64,000 bases of DNA from Perilla frutescens (GCA_026008535.1 BRKX01000001.1:35045317-35109316); one strand, 5' to 3'. Numbered from the stretch's first letter, positions 20,891 through 32,503 are shown. The notes: generated from the sequence alone by a model not told the origin. A program made the numbers and translations.

Positions 20891-22431
20891 AGGCCCAAAA
20901 AAAAAAGCCCAATAGGTATAATTTACATATGTGTGTGTGAATATATATATGTATCTTATATATGTGGGTGTGGGTGTATATATTTATATTAATCATATGT
21001 GTGTGTTTGTCTATGTATATAAATATATTATTGTTCCTATCCCCAATATATATACATGAGAGAAAGAAAGAAATAAAAAAAAAAGAAGAAAGTGAGGAAA
21101 GAAAAGGGGGAATCGGGGAATATGAGAGAGAGGCAGGGGGAAAGATCAGAAATTGAGAGGGAGAGAAGGAAGGGGGCAGATCGATGGAAGAAGAAAAGAA
21201 AGAGAAGAGAGAAAGCAAGAGTGAGAGAGAGAGAGATTAGAGAAGAGATAGAGAAATGAGACGAGAAAGAAAGAGGGAAAGAGAGAGCAAGGGTTAAGAG
21301 AGGAGGGGGAAGCAGCTGGGCAGGTGCCCGGACTCCCACCGGCGCCGGAGCAGCAGCAGCAGGTCGCCGGAGTAGCAGCCGGACGCCGGAACACAGCCAC
21401 AGCAACCACGAAACTCACTGCGGTCAGCCATCTTCGTCATCATCATATGGGATTTTACCAAGATGACAGGCCTAAGACGAGTTGAGCTCGAGGAATCAGA
21501 GGAATGAACCCTAAGTCACGGCTCTATCCCAAGATTTAAAATGAGGTAGGTAATTCTATACTCTTCTATGTGCAAATAGAATGTTAATCTATGAAATCAT
21601 CTACGGAATGACTTTTGGATATGAATTGATATTATGATATGAAATCATTGTCTCGATATATGATACCATACGAGATAGATATAGTAACCCTTTTAAGCAA
21701 TGATGCTATGCTATTAATTAATGAAGGAATGAGATCTAGACGATTCATTCTAAGTGGTAACCTATGCTAGTGGACCATAAGTTAAGATTATTGTTCGATT
21801 GTCTAGCATTTTCATCTATGTTATTGATTTAAGAAATCGGGCGCTTGACCCTTATGCTATGACCCATGATCAATACTCAAGCGTGTTAATACGATATGAT
21901 CTTACAATAAAATCTTATTCAAGACGATAGACTTAGAACGAACATAGTACGATCAAAGTTTTAGCTACTATGGTTATAAGGTGGGTGATATCTATCCAAT
22001 ACGCGATTTATGTTTCAAAATTATGTTATGCTTATGATGAAATATGTTTATGATAAGACATGCCTCAAAATATTTTTATGCTCAATGATATCTATTCAAT
22101 GTGGCTTGTGTTTCAAAAATGTATTCTATTTATGATAATATATATATTTATGATAAAGTACGCTTCAAAGTACTTTTATGGCTCTATGATTTATAGTCGC
22201 CAGTGACTTATGTTCAAAAGCGTGATCTATATAAGATTACATATATTTAAGTTTAAGCTTGCTTCAGATCACTCTTATGGCTCAATGATTTCAATTAACA
22301 CGTGGTTTTATGTTTTAAAATCGCGTCATGTTTACGAGGAAAATATGTTTGTATAAAAGCATGCTTCAAAGTTCAAAATATTCTTTTTATGACTTATCGG
22401 AAGTTGCTAAACACTATGGTTCCTGGTATAA

Positions 22432-22554
22432 GCACTTCGGTGCAGTATGAGCACTCCGGTGCGGTATGATATAGCACTTCGGTGGGGTATGAGCACTCCG
22501 GTGCGGTATGATATAGCACTTCGGTGCGGTATGAGCACTTCGGTGTGGTATGAC
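22432..22554 (+). repeat. Minisatellite in array LTR1, 6 units
   Basis: Units of 19 or 23 bp, GCACTTCGGTGCGGTATGA with or without a trailing TATA. LTR2 has nine and LTR3 ten, so copy number varies between otherwise near-identical LTRs. The cysteine- and serine-rich ORFs on the other strand come from this repeat. Confidence 0.85.
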
Positions 22555-23208
22555 ACAATTGTGCAATTATGGTACTACGGTACAAACATGTCACTTCGGT
22601 GAAATTATTATGATAGGGAACCATATTGAGTTAACCTTCCGTATATTAATAGGCATATATATTTTTTTCTATGGGCATAACCGTAAATACGTTAATATGC
22701 AAACTATTTATTGAATTATCAAGCATATTTCAGAAATTAAAAATCCCACTAAGTGTTTTCTGGCACTCAGCCCATCTATTCTTCATAATATTTTCAGGTA
22801 TTGGATGACGGCTGGCAACTGACGTGGACCAATGTGGATTTCTTATTTTGTTGACCCTTTTATTATTTTTAATTATCGATTATGTATATTTGTCGTCAAT
22901 AAATATAATTTCTTTATGCTTCCGCTTCATGATTTGAAAACAATTAACTATTTTATGGACATTTGTGGATGTTGTGGTTTTTGGGCGCATTTTAAATGTC
23001 GAGAGTTGAATTTTGACTAGTCTTGGTCATACAGGTTTGAATAGTAAATGCATGTGGGCGTGTGTATTTAAATATTTTAATTGGAATGGTGCCCAAATTT
23101 TTAAGATCCAAAGAAAATGTTTATTTAGAATTGAGAAAAATTTTATGGTCTACTGTTTTGGTGTGTGTTTCGTTAGCACTTGGGCTTTCGGATTCGGGTC
23201 GCTACAGG

Positions 23209-23220
23209 TGGTATCAGAGC
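23209..23220 (+). other. Primer-binding site 1 of the array (tRNA-Met)
   Basis: TGGTATCAGAGC, two bases after LTR1. An identical PBS follows LTR2 at 26987-26998, while LTR3 is followed only by the TSD. Confidence 0.9.
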
Positions 23221-24382
23221 GGGTCTACGAATCTGTAGGTCTGCGGGATTATTTTTGAGATGTTAATGAAATATTATATAAAAGAAATTGTTATCTATTT
23301 ATGGTCCAACGTCCACGTCCCGCCTCGTCCAATCAGGTATAAACTTTATATGAATAAATCTTTATTATTGAAAGTATATTTTGGGCAAATATGTGAGATT
23401 GTGATGAGTACTTACTTATTTACTATAATTATGTATTTGGAAATTGTGATATTATCCCACCATAGGATGAACCTAGACGAACTTTAATATTGTTAGATTG
23501 TCCTTATGTTTTCGCTAGCCTGGTGAACTATAATTAGACTAATTTATGTTAGCCTGGTGAACTATAATTAGACTCATTTATGTGATTCCCGATAAATGAT
23601 GAGAAATTTAGCTCCCACTAAGAAACGTATCTTACCCCCTATTATGCGATCAAGATATTCAATGAGCAAGAGGGGAGCAAGATGGCTGAGGATTTTTCAA
23701 GACAAAAATTCAACATAAGCTATCAATGATGTTAACCATTTTTCTCGATAGTGGATTACTATATAGGAGTGCTTAACCTACATATAAGAGTGCGTAGTAT
23801 TGTTGGTGAATTATGCAATTTAGCATATTTATGGTGTACAGTATTGACATAGAATATTTAACCTAATGCAATGGGAAAGAAGATGGCATCTCTTGCGATA
23901 CGTGAACATCTACTCTCAAGCAAGACGCAATTTGTTGGGTCATTAAATAATTTTGGCAATATGACCACGGATCTCCAACAATAAAGGCGAAGCTCTAGGA
24001 GTCAAATAAGGATGTTTTAAATATGCATTTTGAGTGTCACCAACTATGCAACTGGGAAGCTACTCATTGGAGTAATTCCATATGCGACAACAATGCTGAA
24101 GCGATCAACATGATATGCATGAGAAAAGTCTATACGAGCTACTCTCATACGTATTTACCACCACGATATCGTTGAGGATTTTATATATTTGAAGAAAGGA
24201 AATATGGAAATGGACAAATATGAAAATAGTTGAATAAGTATTATAGGAAGTACTGTACCGATAGATTTTCTACAATGATGATATTCGATGCCTCGTCATG
24301 CGTTCATGGAGGACATAACTCGTGAAAACTTACACGGATTGCTCATGATATGGAATGCTTGAATTTCAGGATGAAATTCTTT

Positions 24383-24397
24383 TAAGAGGGATAGATT
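24383..24397 (+). other. Polypurine tract 1 of the array
   Basis: TAAGAGGGATAGATT immediately before LTR2; the same tract precedes LTR3 at 28161-28175. This is the place where plus-strand synthesis would be primed. Confidence 0.65.
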
Positions 24398-26984
24398 TGA
24401 CACGCCCCAGAATTTAATTCGAGCCCAATTTTATTTATTTAGGCCCAATTATTATTTGAACGAGAATGAATTAAGATTAGACGATAATTTTTATCGAAAC
24501 CCGAGTTTGGCCCAATTATTCAGCCCATTTCAAAATTAATGTTAATCTCATTTTATTCTAATAAGAATCTATTTATTTTTAAGCCCAATTTATTTATATA
24601 AGAGGCCCAAAAAAAAAAGCCCAATAGGTATAATTTACATATGTGTGTGTGAATATATATATATATATGTATCTTATATATGTGTGTGTGCGTGTATATA
24701 TTTATATTAATCATATGTGTGTGTTTGTCTATGTATATAAATATATTATTGTTCCTAACCCCAATATATATACATGAGAGTAAGAAAGAAATAAAAAAAA
24801 AAAAAGAAAGGGAGGAAAGAAAAGGGGGAATCGGGGAATATGAGAGAGAGGGGGGGGGAAAGATCAGAAATTGAGAGGGAGAGAAGGAAGGGGGCAGATC
24901 GATGGAAGAAGAAAAGAAAGAGAAGAGAGAAAGCAAGAGTGAGAGAGAGAGGGATTAGAGAAGAGATAGAGAAATGAGACGAGAAAGAAAGAGGGAAAGA
25001 GAGAGCAAGGGTTAAGAGAGGAGGGGGAAGCAGCTGGGCAGGTGGCCGGACTCCCACTGGCACCGGAGCAGCAGCAGCAGGTCGCCGGACTAGCAGCCGG
25101 ACGCCGGAACACAGCCGCAGCAACCACGAAACTCGCTGCGGTCAGCCATCTTCGTCATCATCGTATGGGATTTTACCAAGATGACAGGCCTAAGATGAGT
25201 TGAGCTCGAGGAATCAGAGGAACGAACCCTAAGTCACGGCTCTATCCCAAGATTTAAAATGAGGTGGGTAATTCTATACTCTTCTATGTGAAAATAGAAT
25301 GTTAATCTATGAAATCATCTACGGAATGACTTTTGGATATGAATTGATATTATGATATGAAATCATTGTCTCGATATATGATATCATACGAGATAGATAT
25401 AGTAACCCTTATAAGCAATGATACTATGCTATTAATTAATGAAGGAATGAGATCTAGACGATTCATTCTAAGTGGTAACCTATTCTAGTGGACCATAAGT
25501 TAAGATTATTGTTCGATTGTCTAGCATTTTCATCTATGTTATTGATTTAAGAAATCGGGCGCTTGACTCTTATGTTATGACCCATGATCAATACTCAAGC
25601 GTGTTAATACGATATGATCTTACAAGAAAATCTTATTCAAGACGATAGACTTAGAACGAACATAGTACGATCAAAGTTTTAGCTACTATGGTTATAAGAT
25701 GAGTGATATCTATCCAATACGCGATTTATGTTTCAAAATTATGTTATGCTTATGATGAAATATGTTTATGATAAGACATGCCTCAAAATATTTTTATGCT
25801 CAATGATATCTATTCAATGTGGCTTGTGTTTCAAAAATGTATTCTATTTATGATAATATATATATTTATGATAAAGTACGCTTCAAAGTACTTTTATGGC
25901 TCTATGATTTATAGTCGCCAGTGACTTATGTTCAAAAGCGTGATCTATATAAGATTACATATATTTAAGTTTAAGCTTGCTTCAGATCACTCTTATGGCT
26001 CAATGATTTCAATTAACACGTGGTTTTATGTTTTAAAACCGCGTCATGTTTACGAGGAAAATATGTTTGTATAAAAGCATGCTTCAAAGTTCAAAATATT
26101 CTTTTTATGACTTATCGGAAGTTGCTAAACTCTATGGTTCCTGGTATAAGCACTTCGGTGCAGTATGAGCACTCCGGTGCGGTATGATATAGCACTTTGA
26201 TGCGCTATGAGCACTTCGGTGCAGTATGAGAACTCCGGTGCGGTATGATATAGCACTTCGGTGCGGTATGAGCACTCCGGTGCGGTATGATATAGCACTT
26301 CGGTGCGGTATGAGCACTTCGGTGTGGTATGACACAATTGTGCAATTATGGTACTACGGTACAAACATGTCACTTCAGTGAAATTATTATGATAGGGAAC
26401 CATATTGAGTTTACCTTCCGTATATTAATAAGCATATATATTTTTTCTATGGGGATAACAGTAAATACGTTAATATGAAAACTATTTATTGAATTATCAA
26501 GCATATTTCAGAAATTTAAAATCCCACTAAGTGTTTTCTGGCACTCAGCCCATCTATTCTTCATAATATTTTCAGGAATTGGATGACGGCTGGCAACTGA
26601 CGTGGACCAATGTGGATTTCTTATTTTGTTGACCCTTTTATTATTTTTAATTATCGATTATGTATATTTGTGGTCAATAAATATAATTTCTTTATGCTTC
26701 CGCTTCATGATTTGAAAACAATTAACTATTTTATGGACATTTGTGGATGTTGTGGTTTTTGGGCGCATTTTAAATGTCGAGAGTTGAATTTTGACTAGTC
26801 TTGGTCATACAGGTTTGAATAGTAAATGCATGTGGGCGTGTGTATTTAAATATTTTAATTGGAATGCTGCCCAAATTTTTAAGATCCAAAGAAAATGTTT
26901 ATTTAGAATTGAGAAAAATTTTATGGTCTACTGTTTTGGTGTGTGTTTCGTTAGCACTTGGGCTTTCGGATTCGGGTCGCTACA
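24398..26984 (+). repeat. LTR2 (middle) of the array (2,587 bp)
   Basis: Begins TGACACGCCCCAG (a change from TGTAACG in LTR1 and LTR3) and ends GGGTCGCTACA. Its TATA box is at 24595-24602 and its minisatellite at 26150-26333. As the middle LTR it is both 3' LTR of the first internal region and 5' LTR of the second. Confidence 0.9.
26150..26333 (+). repeat. Minisatellite in array LTR2, 9 units
   Basis: Nine 19/23-bp units of the GCACTTCGGTGCGGTATGA type, with one decayed unit reading GCACTTTGATGCGCTATGA. Confidence 0.85.
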
Positions 26985-28175
26985 GGTGGTATCAGAGCGG
27001 GTCTACGAATCTGTAGGTCTGCGGGATTATTTTTGAGATGTTAATGAAATATTATATAAAAGAAATTGTTATCTATTTATGGTCCAACGTCCACGTCCCG
27101 CCTCGTCCAATCAGGTACAAACTTTATATGAATAAATCTTTATTATTGAAAGTATATTTTGGGCAAATATGTGAGATTGTGATGAGTACTTACTAATTTA
27201 CTATAATTATGTATTTGGAAATTGTGATATTATCCCACCATAGGATGAACCTAGACGAACTTTAATATTGTTAGATTGTCCTTATGTTTTCGCTAGCCTG
27301 GTGAACTATAATTAGACTCATTTATGTTAGCCTGGTGAACTATAATTAGACTCATTTATGTGATTCACGATAAATGATGAGAAATTTAGCTCCCACTAAG
27401 AAACGTATCTTACCCTCTATTATGCGATCAAGATATTCAATGAGTAAGAGGGGAGCAAGATGGCTGAGGATTTTTCAAGACAAAAATTCAACATAAGCTA
27501 TCAATGATGTTAACCATTTTTCTCGATAGTGGATTACTATATAGGAGTGCTTAACCTACATATAAGAGTGCGTAGTATTGTTGGTGAATTATGCAATTTA
27601 GCATATTTATGGTGTACAGTATTGACATAGAACATTTAACCTAATGCAATGGGAAAGAAGATGGCATCTCTTGCGATACGTGAACATCTACTCTCAAGCA
27701 AGACGCAATTTGTTGGGTCATTAAATAATTTTGGCAATATGACCACGGATCTCCAACAATAAAGGCGAAGCTCTAGGAGTCAAATAAGGATGTTTTAAAT
27801 ATGCATTTTGAGTGTCACCAACTATGCAACTGGGAAGCTACTCATTGGAGTAATTCCATATGCGACAACAATGCTGAAGCGATCAACATGATATGCATGA
27901 GAAAAGTCTATACGAGCTACTCTCATACGTATTTACCACCACGATATCGTTGAGGATTTTATATATTTGAAGAAAGGAAATATGGAAATGGACAAATATG
28001 AAAATAGTTGAATAAGTATTATAGGAAGTACTGTACCGATAGATTTTCTACAATGATGATATTCGATGCCTCGTCATGCGTTCATGGAGGACATAACTCG
28101 TGAAAACTTACACGGATTGCTCATGATATGGAATGCTTGAATTTCGGGATGAAATTCTTTTAAGAGGGATAGATT
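26985..28175 (+). mobile_element. Internal region 2 of the array (1,191 bp, non-coding)
   Basis: The same length as internal region 1 and nearly identical by eye, with only scattered single-base changes. The PBS is at 26987-26998, the gag-like stub starts at 27079, and the polypurine tract is at 28161-28175. The equal length points to a recent duplication of the LTR-internal block. Confidence 0.9.
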
Positions 28176-30774
28176 TGTAACGCCCCAGAATTTAATTCGA
28201 GCCCAATTTTATTTATTTAGGCCCAATTATTATTTGAACGAGAATGAATTAAGATTAGACGATAATTTTTATCGAAACCCGAGTTTGGCCCAATTATTCT
28301 GCCCATTTCAAAATTAATGTTAATCTCATTTTATTCTAATAAGAATCTATTTATTTTTAAGCCCAATTTATTTATATAAGAGGCCCAAAAAAAAAGCCCA
28401 ATAGGTATAATTTACATATGTGTGTGTGAATATATATATGTATCTTATATATGTGGGTGTGCGTGTATATATTTATATTAATCATATGTGTGTGTTTGTC
28501 TATGTATATAAATATATTATTGTTCCTATCCCCAATATATATACATGAGAGTAAGAAAGAAATAAAAAAAAAGAAGAAAGGGAGGAAAGAAAAGGGGTAA
28601 TCGGGGAATATGAGAGAGAGGGGGGGGGAAAGATCAGAAATTGAGAGGGAGAGAAGGAAGGGGGCAGATCGATGGAAGAAGAAAAGAAAGAGAAGAGAGA
28701 AAGCAAGAGTGAGAGAGAGAGGAATTAGAGAAGAGATAGAGAAATGAGACGAGAAAGAAAGAGGGAAAGAGAGAGCAAGGGTTAAGAGAGGAGGGGGAAG
28801 CAGCTGGGCAGGTGGCCGGACTCCCACCGGCGCCGGAGCAGCAGCAGCAGGTCGCCGGAGTAACAGCCGGACGCCGGAACACAGCCGCAGCAACCACGAA
28901 ACTCGCTGCGGTCAGCCATCTTTGTCATCATCGTATGGGATTTTACCAAGATGACAGGCCTAAGATGAGTTGAGCTCGAGGAATCAGAGGAACGAACCCT
29001 AAGTCACGGCTCTATCCCAAGATTGAAAATGAGGTGGGTAATTCTATACTCTTCTATGTGCAAATAGAATGTTAATCTATGAAATCATCTACGGAATGAC
29101 TTTTGGATATGAATTGATATTATGATATGAAATCATTGTCTCGATATATGATATCATACGAGATAGATATAGTAACCCTTATAAGCAATGATGCTATGCT
29201 ATTAATTAATGAAGGAATGAGATCTAGACGATTCATTCTAAGTGGTAACCTATGCTAGTGGACCATAAGTTAAGATTATTGTTCGATTGTCTAGCATTTT
29301 CATCTATGTTATTGATTTAAGAAATCGGGCGCTTGACTCTTATGCTATGACCCATGATCAATACTCAAGCGTGTTAATACGATATGATCTTACAATAAAA
29401 TCTTATTCAAGACGATAGACTTAGAACGAACATAGTACGATCAAAGTTTTAGCTACTATGGTTATAAGATGGGTGATATCTATCCAATACGCAATTTATG
29501 TTTCAAAATTATGTTATGCTTATGATGAAATATGTTTATGATAAGACATGCCTCAAAATATTTTTATGCTCAATGATATCTATTCAATGTGGCTTGTGTT
29601 TCAAAAATGTATTCTATTTATGATAATATATATATTTATGATAAAGTACGCTTCAAAGTACTTTTATGGCTCTATGATTTATAGTCGCCAGTGACTTATG
29701 TTCAAAAGCGTGATCTATATAAGATTACATATATTTAAGTTTAAGCTTGCTTCAGATCACTCTTATGGCTCAATGATTTCAATTAACACGTGGTTTTATG
29801 TTTTAAAACCGCGTCATGTTTACGAGGAAAATATGTTTGTATAAAAGCATGCTTCAAAGTTCAAAATATTCTTTTTATGACTTATCGGAAGTTGCTAAAC
29901 TCTATGGTTCCTGGTATAAGCACTTCGGTGCACTATGAGCACTCCGGTGCGGTATGATATAGCACTTCGGTGCGGTATAAGCACTTCGGTGCGGTATGAG
30001 CACTCTGGTGCGGTATGATATAGCACTTCAGTGCGGTATGAGCACTCCGGTGCGGTATGAGCACTCCGGTGCTGTTTGATATAGCACTTCGGTGCGGTAT
30101 GAGCACTTCGGTGTGGTATGACACAATTGTGCAATTATGGTACTACGGTACAAACATGTCACTTCGGTGAAATTATTATGATAGGGAACCATATTGAGTT
30201 TACCTTCCGTATATTAATAAGCATATATTTTTTTTTCTATGGGGATAACAGTAAATACGTTAATATGAAAACTATTTATTGAATTATCAAGCATATTTCA
30301 GAAATTTAAAATCCCACTAAGTGTTTTCTGGCACTCAGCCCATCTATTCTTCATAATATTTTCAGGTATTGGATGACGGCTGGCAACTGACATGGACCAA
30401 TGTGGATTTCTTATTTTGTTGACCCTTTTATTATTTTTAATTATCGATTATGTATATTTGTGGTCAATAAATATAATTTCTTTATGCTTCCGCTTCATGA
30501 TTTGAAAACAATTAACTATTTTATGGACATTTGTGGATGTTGTGGTTTTTGGGCGCATTTTAAATGTCGAGAGTTGAATTTTGACTAGTCTTGGTCATAC
30601 AGGTTTGAATAGTAAATGCATGTGGGCGTGTGTATTTAAATATTTTAATTGGAATGGTGCCCAAATTTTTAAGATCCAAAGAAAATGTTTATTTAGAATT
30701 GAGAAAAATTTTATGGTCTACTGTTTTGGTGTGTGTTTCGTTAGCACTTGGGCTTTCGGATTCGGGTCGCTACA
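28176..30774 (+). repeat. LTR3 of the array (2,599 bp)
   Basis: Begins TGTAACGCCCCAG and ends GGGTCGCTACA. It is followed directly by TTATT (30775-30779), the partner of the TTATT before LTR1, and then by the resumed G1 LTR. TATA box at 28373-28380, minisatellite at 29920-30123. Confidence 0.9.
29920..30123 (+). repeat. Minisatellite in array LTR3, 10 units
   Basis: Ten 19/23-bp units of the same type as in LTR1 and LTR2, the longest version of the three. Confidence 0.85.
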
Positions 30775-30779
30775 TTATT
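30775..30779. repeat. 5-bp TSD (TTATT), right copy, of the whole array
   Basis: TTATT here and at 20681-20685 flank the complete 10,089-bp array. No TSD-like pair flanks either LTR-internal-LTR half separately. Confidence 0.85.
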
Positions 30780-31449
30780 GGATGATGATGGAAGAATCTG
30801 CTCCAAAAGATGAAGTGTTTCTTGAGAGAGAGATGGAGGAAATAGCCCAAATGGAAGAGAAGAAAATGAAGAGGACATGAATAAGTGTGGTATTTATAGG
30901 TAGAAATCCGGCCCAGCCCGCACGACCGCGCGAGGGGGCTCTCCGCCCATGCTTTCCGCCCCCGCGCCGCCCCACGCATTGTGCCCGCCCCGCGGGCGAG
31001 CAACACCCCGCGGGCACGCGGCATCCCCGCGGGCGCTCACTGCCCTGCGGGCGGGCACCTTGCCCAATTCAACCCCCGAACTTAAATCGACTCCCGGACA
31101 TTTTCAACTCCATTTAACACGACTTAGATTTTCAAAACACTTTTAATACACACCGAAAAAGCAGGGGGCATTGCCCCCTTGCCTCCATCGGGGCGCTTCG
31201 AAATATTAAATACAACTACATCATTCATTTTCATATAACTCGACACTTTAGTATTTAAAATTCAAACTGTGTTATACACTCGGTGTAACATCACGGTGCT
31301 ATGACGTATCGGCTCGAGTGGAACAACCTACAATAAAACAACGGCATAATACATACAAACCATCATAATTAATATTCAAACAATATTAATTCGAAATCAT
31401 TTACTAAAATTATAATTTATAATTTAGCAAAAAGTATCAGGGTATCACA
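30780..31449 (-). repeat. G1 LTR, 5' part (670 bp) beyond the array
   Basis: Read on the - strand the LTR starts TGTGATACCC at 31449. It includes a very GC-rich stretch (about 30900-31070) with repeated CCCGCGGGC palindromes, then a TATA box at 30891-30898, and reaches the array insertion about 115 bp later. The same order is present in the G1' LTR at 43530-44371, which has no insertion. The LTR start abuts the RT-RNase H frame of element G2. Confidence 0.85.
30891..30898 (-). promoter_or_regulatory. TATA box of the G1 LTR
   Basis: TATAAATA on the - strand in CTATAAATACCACAC, just downstream of the GC-rich block. It is conserved in G1' at 43835-43842. Confidence 0.65.
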
Positions 31450-32503
31450 TTTTCCCACACAAATGTTCGATCCTTCTTACTGAGCTCAGTAAGAAGGAGG
31501 ACTATAGTGAAAAAATCGCGCACGAAGTGACGATAAAATCTGGCTAAGTCGTGGAACAACCGTGCATCAGACGCGAACTTAGGAGTAGACTACTCTTCGA
31601 TTGCCTTAATCTTTGAGCGGTCTACTTTTATTCCTCGTTCACTTATTACAAAGCCCAAGAACACGACTTTGTTCATGCAGAAAGAACACTTAGCCACATT
31701 ACCATATAACTTTACATCATGAATAAGCATGAAAACTCGACGTAAATGTTCTAAGTGTGCGTGTGTGCTGGGAGTATAGATAAGTATATCATCAAAATAG
31801 ACAACCACAAACTTACCTATCACATAATACAACACATGGTTTATTAAACGCATAAAAGTACTAGGCATATTAGTTAAGCCAAAAGGCATAACTAACCACT
31901 CGTATAAAACATGTTTTGTTTTGAAAGTTGTTTTCACTCATCCCCCTCTTTCATTCTTACTTGAAAATATCCTAATCTCAAATTAATTATAGAAAAGACC
32001 TTAGAACCAAATAATTCATCTAACCTATCATCTAAATGAGGAATGGGAAAATGATACTTTACCGTGATCTTTTTGATGGCGTGACAATCCATGCACATTC
32101 TCCAATCACTTGTCTTCTTTGGCACGAGAATAACAGGAATGGCACACGAACTCAAGGATTCACGGATTTGCTTCTTCTCAAAGAACTCCTTGACTTACCT
32201 ATTGATCTCTTTCATCTCCTCAAGATTCATTCGATAAGTTGGATGGTTGGGTAGCACGGCGCCTAGGTAGAAATTGATCTGGTGCTCGATCCCTCGAACT
32301 GGAGATAAACCACTTGGAATCTTCTCCGAAAACATGTCTACTAACTTGTCCATGAGAGGTTGCATAACACTAGGAAAAGAAGACTCGTTAGTAGCACTGC
32401 TCTTACAAGTTAATAAAACATAAGGTAAACATTCTTTTAAAGCCTTTTCAAAGCCTTTAACAAAAATAAAAAGTTTGCGGTTTTGAGGCTTCTTGGAGGT
32501 CAC
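31450..32503 (-). pseudogene. G2 gypsy reverse transcriptase (Reina/CRM-like), cut by G1 LTR
   Basis: On the - strand the order is IPSGLSPVRGIEHQINF, YRMNLEEMKEI, CAIPVILVPKK, FPIPHLDDRLDELFG, then after a one-base loss near 31937 WLVMPFGLTNMPSTFMRL and FVVVYFDDILIYT (intact FDD). The first catalytic Asp of RT is Asn here (SIINLRLGYFQ, codon 31982-31984), so this RT was already dead. The frame continues after a stop with FYRHFVRDF and TELSKKDRTFVWEN and stops exactly at the terminal TG of the G1 LTR. RNase H and integrase are missing. Assignment to the Reina/CRM group rests on the recognised motifs. Confidence 0.85.
31471..31498. other. 28-bp perfect palindrome in the G2 RT-RNase H region
   Basis: Each half is TCCTTCTTACTGAG or its reverse complement, centred on GAGCTC. 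It has no spacer and lies inside the coding remnant TELSKKD, about 20 bp from the G1 LTR end. Confidence 0.9.

Larger units (their letters stand above)
20686..23206 (+). repeat. LTR1 of the three-LTR non-autonomous array (2,521 bp)
   Basis: Begins TGTAACGCCCCAG and ends GGGTCGCTACA, and is followed by a PBS. It has a TATA box at 20883-20890 (TATATAAG), a TG/TA microsatellite (about 20930-21040), a strongly purine-rich block (21060-21310), a GC-rich CCGG/CAGCAG stretch, and a minisatellite at 22432-22554. LTR2 and LTR3 share variants that LTR1 lacks, for example GAACGAGAATG against GAACAAGAATG. Thus LTR1 is the outlier of the three. Confidence 0.9.
23207..24397 (+). mobile_element. Internal region 1 of the array (1,191 bp, non-coding)
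   Basis: Starts with the PBS TGGTATCAGAGC (23209-23220) and ends with a purine-rich tract (24383-24397) right before LTR2. A 12-codon stub starting ATG at 23301 (MVQRPRPASSNQ) looks like a gypsy gag start. The last bases (GAATTTCAGGATGAAATTC) resemble the post-pol end of gypsy elements. No gag, protease, RT or integrase motif lies between, so it could move only with enzymes from another element (LARD type). It contains a 29-30 bp direct repeat with GCCTGGTGAACTATAATTAG near 23515-23580. Confidence 0.85.

Noticed and set aside
20841..21418. Phe/Ser/Leu-rich ORFs on the - strand (also at 24553-25127 and 28372-28897)
   Set aside because: They come from the purine-rich GAGAGA and microsatellite part of the array LTRs and recur only because the LTR is repeated three times. 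There is no domain or codon signal.
23209..23220. tRNA-Met-like sequence
   Set aside because: Only the 12-base 3' complement of tRNA-Met is present, at an LTR border. It is a primer-binding site, not a tRNA gene.
22832..23258. Two small + strand ORFs (62 and 81 codons) conserved three times in the array
   Set aside because: Their conservation is explained by the identity of LTR1, LTR2 and LTR3. They lie in the LTR end and one runs through the PBS. No recognisable protein family.
22432..30123. Regular short repeats that could suggest a CRISPR array
   Set aside because: Units are adjacent 19/23-bp repeats without unique spacers, inside plant LTRs. This is a minisatellite.
30887..31146. Pro/Arg/Ala-rich ORFs on both strands of the GC-rich block
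   Set aside because: Base composition effect within the G1 LTR promoter region. The matching block in G1' does not keep the same protein.
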